Positions 37,332 through 41,619 of a DNA stretch of 41,619 nt are shown in pieces. Below the pieces are notes generated by a model, which worked only from the letters and a program-made list of their open reading frames with translations, did not search any database and was not told where the DNA came from. Numbering within the stretch: position 1 is the first letter of the stretch; each line of letters begins with the position of its first letter. The translations under genes were made by a program, and so were the position numbers. The stretch comes from SAR116 cluster bacterium AG-355-O21. GTDB taxonomy: Bacteria; Pseudomonadota; Alphaproteobacteria; Thalassobaculales; Thalassobaculaceae. Location of the stretch: assembly GCA_003280605.1 (NCBI GenBank), contig QCEM01000016.1:1-41619 (forward strand), written 5' to 3'.

Positions 37332-38320
37332 CAACCTCGCTGAAGATTGCCGTCGGTGCCTATGACCGGACCTTGCCGTTGATGGCAGGCTTGGTCGGCA
37401 TGGATGATGTGGCTGCGGAATACCTGACGGCACCGCCGGAGGAGATCTTTGCCAAGGCGTTCGACACCCAGGCCTATGACGTCACTGAGCTGTCGTTCAG
37501 CAACTATTTATACCTGACCTCGACCGGTGATTGCCCCTATGTCGGGCTGCCGGTGTTCCCGTCGCGGTCATTCCGGCATGCCGCTATTTTCATTCGGACC
37601 GATCGCGGCATCCGGGGGCCCCGTGACCTGGCCGGCCGGACCGTCGGCGTGCGCGAGTTCTCGATGACGGCAGCGCTGGTTGCCCGCGGCATCTTGGCCG
37701 ATGACTTCGGGCTGCAGGCCGCTGACATCCAGTGGCGTTACGGCCCCGCTGACGCCGGCGACAGCCAGCCGATTGTGCGGATGAAGCCGCGCGGCATCGA
37801 TCTGCAACCGTTGACGGCCGGCAGCAATCTGTCGGACGCCTTGCGTGACGGCGCGCTAGACGCGCTAATCGCTTATAAGCCGCCGCCGGCGTTCCTGGAT
37901 GGGGCCCCAAATGTTGATCGGTTGTTCGTTGACTACCCGGCGGTTGAGGCTGACTATGCGCGCCGCACCGGTATTTTTCCGATCATGCATTTGCTCGGTA
38001 TCCGGCGCGAAATTGCGGCCCGCGATCCGGCGCTTTGCCTGCGCGTGTGTGCGGCCTTTGATGCCGCACGGCACTATGCGGTTGCGCGCACGAAGGAAAG
38101 TCAGGCACCGTTTACCAGCCTGCCCTGGGGGCCGGGCGAAGCGGCGCGATCGCAGCAGGTTTTAGGGGATGATTTTTGGTCTTATGGGGTCGGCGCGAAC
38201 CGACCGGCGCTTGAAGCGCTATGCCGATATTCCTGGGATCAGGGCATTGCCGTCAAGCCGCTCACGGTGGAAGCGTTATTTGTGCCGGCGACCTTAAGTT
38301 GGGTGCCGGCATCTGCATAA
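37328..38320 (+). CDS. 4,5-dihydroxyphthalate decarboxylase-like (periplasmic-binding fold) protein, probable CTG start
   Basis: 330 residues if started at CTG 37328. The N-terminus then reads LTTSLKIAVGAYDRTLPLMAG, matching the family start (K-I-A-x-G-x-Y-D-R-T). The first canonical start codon (TTG 37373) would remove this strand. The CTG overlaps the upstream stop as CTGA and has GAGGAG 8 bp before it. No ATG, GTG or TTG lies in frame between the previous stop (37313) and 37373. Later motifs: VGLPVFPSRSFRHAAIF, GRTVGVREFSMTAALVARGIL and LDALIAYKPPPAF. The family decarboxylates dihydroxyphthalates or related diacids, but some members are binding proteins. It is coupled to the RidA-like gene. 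Confidence 0.75.
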   Translation: MTTSLKIAVGAYDRTLPLMAGLVGMDDVAAEYLTAPPEEIFAKAFDTQAYDVTELSFSNYLYLTSTGDCPYVGLPVFPSRSFRHAAIFIRTDRGIRGPRDLAGRTVGVREFSMTAALVARGILADDFGLQAADIQWRYGPADAGDSQPIVRMKPRGIDLQPLTAGSNLSDALRDGALDALIAYKPPPAFLDGAPNVDRLFVDYPAVEADYARRTGIFPIMHLLGIRREIAARDPALCLRVCAAFDAARHYAVARTKESQAPFTSLPWGPGEAARSQQVLGDDFWSYGVGANRPALEALCRYSWDQGIAVKPLTVEALFVPATLSWVPASA

Positions 38321-38662
38321 GGTTTGCCCGTCCGGCGGTGCTTTGGTCGCGGCGGTTTTCAATGCCGCCATAAACTGCTGCAACCTGGCCTGCGCACGCC
38401 TGTTGGTCAGCGCAGGGCGAAATTCGCCGCCGGCAACCTGGTTGCCGATCGAAGCAGGTGCATAGAGCACAAAACTGTCATTGACATAAAATTTTAGATG
38501 GAAGTAACGTGTATACAGGACATCTTCATTGATCTTGTGGTAGGAAATCTTTCGGTTAAATTTTTTTATAAAAGTTCCCAAGAACACTTTCCAGTTGGGG
38601 GTCAACCGAAATTTTTAGTGGTTAAAATATAAAAATCACAAAACAAACATAATAAAAAGGAA
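38321..38662. other. Transition region with sharp fall in GC
   Basis: 342 bp. A minus-strand frame (38294-38605) has a TTG start; its middle part (about VNDSFVLYAPASIGNQ to LQQFMAAL) looks coding-like but I do not recognise it. The GC-rich host-like DNA ends about 38480, and the AT-rich remnant region begins. Confidence 0.45.
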
Positions 38663-39686
38663 ATGAACAGTGAATTCCTATGACTTGCAGTACTGATTAC
38701 AATGCCAACATAAAGGATTTCTATAATTCCTATCCCTATCCAAAAAGGGCTGTGGATGACATTCGCCATAGCGCGATCTTGTCGGCTGATATTTTTGCGA
38801 TTGATCGTTATATCCTGCAAAATCGACTATCGAGCTTCATTGTTTAGACCTTTCGGAAAAATCATTAGAGATTCTACGGCAGCGTGTGATCAAGGTCGAT
38901 CCAAAAATTAATATTAAAATCTAGTGTGAAAGTATCGAAACCTTTTGCCGGAATTGTGATATACAATTTGACTATATCGATCTGTGTGGCGTCATAAATC
39001 ACGTTGAAGACCAGGTTGAAGTATTGCGCAAACTTTGCAATATACTATCCGCCAGCGGCGGTATTGGAATCATGGCATACGGTGAGTACGGCAGGTATGG
39101 TGTTTATCCGCTCCAAAGAGCCTTTCAAAGTATAAGTCGGTATCACGACATACAGATTGACGACGTGCGGCTGATACTTAAATCGTTGAAATCGAATCAT
39201 CCGTTATTGCGAAATGAATTATTCGCAGATCTCGACAAGAGTTCAGATGAAGAGATTGCAGACATTTTCCTCAACCCAAGAGATAAAAGCTTCACGGTTG
39301 CGGATCTAAAAGATATATCAAAATCGGCTGGATTGCATATTTCGGCATTTGTCCCCGGGTTTATTTATGACCCAACGCTTCTCTTAGGCGTTGATGGGAT
39401 GAGTATTTTGGAAAAAATGCCGGAAGAACTGCGACCTGAATTATCGGAAAGTTTTTTAGGTACGATCCGAAAACACTGCTTCTTTGCTACAAAAAATAAA
39501 CATGATACCGGCGCCATCGATCTCACAGTCCCAAACCTGCGGTTTAGGTTTCGAAATTTAAACACCATCGAGACAACGGTCGAAAGCATGGATGAAAAAT
39601 GGCTTTATCTGTCAATTCAATATGAAAAGACTAGACATAATATAAAGATCGCCTTACCGGGCCATCGCACTGACAAAATTAAATAA
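38663..39686 (+). pseudogene. SAM-dependent methyltransferase remnant (deleted and interrupted)
   Basis: The start region is MTCSTDYNANIKDFYNSYPYP from ATG 38680, with an out-of-frame ATG at 38663 and AAAAAGG just before. The frame ends at 38848. Similarity resumes in another frame as IELHCLDLSEKSLEILRQ, is broken by TAG at 38921-38923, then continues FDYIDLCGVINHVED and GIGIMAYGEYGRYGVYPLQ to a stop at 39684. This matches a class I methyltransferase with the usual YxSxPYP start. The glycine-rich SAM loop (motif I) that should lie between the first two pieces is absent. So there is an internal deletion, a frameshift and a nonsense codon. Confidence 0.78.
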
Positions 39687-39704
39687 ATCTTGAGAGGAGG
39701 TATC

Positions 39705-40978
39705 ATTGACGAAGTTTTATCAACTATGAGCCCTGAACTCGAAAGTAATCAGGATTTGGTTGTATTTTTGAACAAGATTGAGGCTACCGGTTTGGGATTT
39801 GTTTCATCAGTTTAGACACGAATTTAGTCTCAAATTATGGCAAGCTTTCACAAGTAAATGTTTTAGAAAATTTTGCGATCAATTTGCGTGATGGGCGATA
39901 TTCAAATCTGTAGAACACCCTTCTCAAGTCAGCCAGGCTTTGTTATCTCGATCCAGATAGTCCGCTTAATTTCCACACAGAATAGCCTCAATTGTTTATT
40001 AAGGCGGGTAAGGACGACAGCAAACGCGCTCTACCTGTTCCTGTTTCGGAGAAGACCCAGCAGCTTACTTCTGGCGTGAATCTAATTAACGAGATGCTGG
40101 ACGACCATTAGGCCGATATTGAGTTGCCTGATGCAGAGTTAAAGCAAATCGATGTCAGTGGTCTTCATTTTCCAGACGTCCTTTATCATGAGCGGACTGT
40201 TAGACGGATCTTCAATAACGGTAGTTTTGAAGAAGGTGGACGTTTCTATGGTGGTTGGTGGGAGCGAGTGCCTTCGCGATATCAGCCTCATATCACAATC
40301 GATGGGATGCCAACGGTTGAGATGGACTATGCAGCCATTTAACCTCGATTGTTATTGGCGGAGCGAGAAGTGGAACTAGATGGGGACCCATACGACATTG
40401 GCATCGATAAACGCTTCAGACCGTTAGTAAAGGAAATATTTAACCGCCTTATCAATGGCAAGCGCATACCATTTCCTTATCGATATTCGTCCTCAGGCAT
40501 CATATTTGATGAGGCTGATATTGGCCTGTCATGGGATGAATTTCTTGGCCTCACAAAGGATCGCTTGAAGGCGGTGTCAGATCAATTTAGCAGCGGTGCT
40601 GGTTTAAAATTACAAAGGTTAGACTCTGACTTAGTCCCAGCCGTCATGCTTGAAGCCAATACACTGAATGTCCCCATGCCTCCTATTCACGATCGCGTCA
40701 TTATAAGGCTAACCGACTATCCTGATCTAATGATAGACATGGAAAGGTCGATGATAGAGAGGGCTAGTATCAAGGTCCGAATTAAGATCACGGAACCACA
40801 AACATCAGACCTAACGGCTCGGCTGTCGAAGCACTGGGAACAGTTTGATCTGTATGACCCGACCAAGGACGACCAACCTGAACCACAGCTAACCAATCAA
40901 TTTGTCTCGGGTTATGAGAGCTATCAAAAACGGGTTGGAGAAATGATCCAGCGAAAGCATAAACAGATTTTTAGATAA
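39705..40978 (+). pseudogene. Mobile-element-type gene remnant (possible palm-domain polymerase), multiple stops
   Basis: A strong ribosome site (GAGGAGG at 39694-39700) precedes IDEVLSTMSPELESNQ. The frame then breaks several times. From about 39990 one frame runs to 40978 with at least two stops, TAG at 40109-40111 and TAA at 40340-40342. The readable core includes LHFPDVLYHERTVRRIFNNG, FEEGGRFYGGWWERVP, HITIDGMPTVEMDYAAI-stop-PRLLLAE and DGDPYDIG. The segment with VEMDYxxI...RLL...GDPYD resembles motif A of family-A DNA polymerases, but this is inference. I recall similar frames in integrated elements of alphaproteobacteria. The final part (40349-40978) is open and ends at TAA. No product can work as it stands. 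Confidence 0.6.
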
Positions 40979-41463
40979 CCTAAGAAGAGATCGCCGGTTC
41001 GCTTGAGGCTCCGGCTCTCTTTAATGTGTATACCTATAAGGAATTAATTGGGTATTGCGATACTAAATATCTGTAAAAAATACATAATACCTAATCTGAT
41101 TGCCCAACCATCAAGCTGTTTATTAAATGCATTCTAAGAGTCATACACAGGCATTAGATAAGTCTTAGCTACATACCTCCATAATATAGTTAAACAGACT
41201 CAGTGACTCTTATACGAGCTCATAATGTGTTGACGGTGATTTTGGATAAGTGCCAATGGCTTATTAATAATAACGGGCTAGGGTGGCATGGCGACTGCCC
41301 CGGGCTTAGCTACGAAGCATCTGTGATCGACTGATTAGATCTGGGTAAACAACTGGGGCACAAACTGGGGCACAAAACTTACCTGTTGATCCAACTCTAA
41401 AGATAACTAACCCGCTGATATTGCTTAGAACTCAATGGGTTGGCTGGGTGTTATTGGATTTAA
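40979..41463. other. AT-rich non-coding region with repeats
   Basis: 485 bp without a gene. It holds an inverted repeat TAAGAGTCA (41135-41143) / TGACTCTTA (41204-41212), and a 12-bp direct duplication ACTGGGGCACAA at 41352-41363 and 41364-41375. These could be arm-type sites of a tyrosine recombinase, which is a guess from their closeness to the tRNA fragment. Confidence 0.5.
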
Positions 41464-41508
41464 TGGCGCACCCAACAGGATTCGAACCTGTGACCTCTGC
41501 CTTCGGAG
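41464..41508 (-). other. 3' fragment of tRNA-Arg (CCG): putative attachment site
   Basis: Read on the minus strand, this is the tRNA from the anticodon loop to the encoded CCA: CTCCGAA loop (anticodon CCG), GGCAG stem, variable region, T arm ACAGGTTCGAATCCTGT, and acceptor TGGGTGC plus GCCA. The 5' half (acceptor and D stem) is missing; weak similarity runs only to about 41523. A fragment that starts in the anticodon loop is the usual result of site-specific integration at a tRNA 3' end. The missing 5' half lies on the higher-coordinate side, so the inserted element should extend to the right of the window. Confidence 0.8.
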
Positions 41509-41619
41509 AACAACGTTCTATCCTGTATGTCAATCAAACTGCGCTTTGCAGAGTATTTGCAAAAGTGTGTGAAGATTGTGTGAAGATGATTTTCTTACCT
41601 TTTTCAGCGTAAACAACCA

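Noticed and set aside
41421..41612. 63-codon frame containing HPTGFEPVTSAFGEQ
   Set aside because: It is a translation across the tRNA-Arg fragment, a well-known false protein produced by tRNA sequence; not a gene.

Overview
The window reads as the chromosome of an alphaproteobacterium, most likely a Rhodospirillales-like marine or free-living lineage. Three things point there: the zapA / 6S RNA / 5-formyltetrahydrofolate cyclo-ligase order, the tkt-gap-fba(class I)-thiE block, and the many TauD-type dioxygenase, CoA-transferase and molybdenum-hydroxylase genes. The species call is inference; no rRNA or phylogenetic marker is present.

Layout. 1-1746: two tandem sulfotransferase paralogues, the first cut by the window edge. 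1694-6405 (minus): transketolase, GAPDH, class I FBP aldolase and ThiE. 6648-8961 (plus): a small coiled-coil protein, ZapA, 6S RNA, 5-formyl-THF cyclo-ligase and a YmdB-type phosphodiesterase. 9011-14968: EutB-like PLP dehydratase, SDR oxidoreductase (minus), ApaG, FolE, TrkH and ArgE. 15335-17844: a SAM methyltransferase, tRNA-Leu(UAA) and an MBL-fold hydrolase. 18189-26509 (all minus): an accessory metabolic cluster with an orphan xanthine-dehydrogenase-type Mo subunit, GST, SnoaL-like protein, VOC protein, class III CoA-transferase, two TauD-like dioxygenases, and Fe-superoxide dismutase. 26707-28915 (minus): tungstate transporter tupBCA. 28916-30281: a long gene-poor stretch with a decayed mrp/apbC fragment and a 19-bp tandem repeat array. 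30282-30944: PiuC-type dioxygenase. 31253-35845: a 4-hydroxybenzoate/protocatechuate cluster (pobA, pcaH, pcaG, pcaB, with pcaD convergent) in which pobA has a -1 frameshift and pcaH has an amber codon at a conserved Trp. 35937-38320: a GFA-family protein, then a GC-rich pair (RidA-like protein plus 4,5-dihydroxyphthalate-decarboxylase-like protein) joined by a CTGA overlap. 38321-41619: AT-rich, decayed DNA with a methyltransferase pseudogene, a stop-riddled mobile-element-type gene, and a 3' tRNA-Arg(CCG) fragment that looks like an integration (att) scar.

The left half is ordinary core metabolism. The right half is accessory and in flux: at least four independent inactivated genes, a base-composition jump near 36.5 kb and another near 38.5 kb, and a tRNA-derived attachment site at the end. 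The best leads for something new are the uncharacterised 18-26 kb oxidative cluster, the 19-bp iteron-like array, the degraded element with its tRNA scar, and the RidA/decarboxylase-like pair with a likely CTG start. I see no CRISPR array, intact insertion sequence, prophage module or recognisable defence system.
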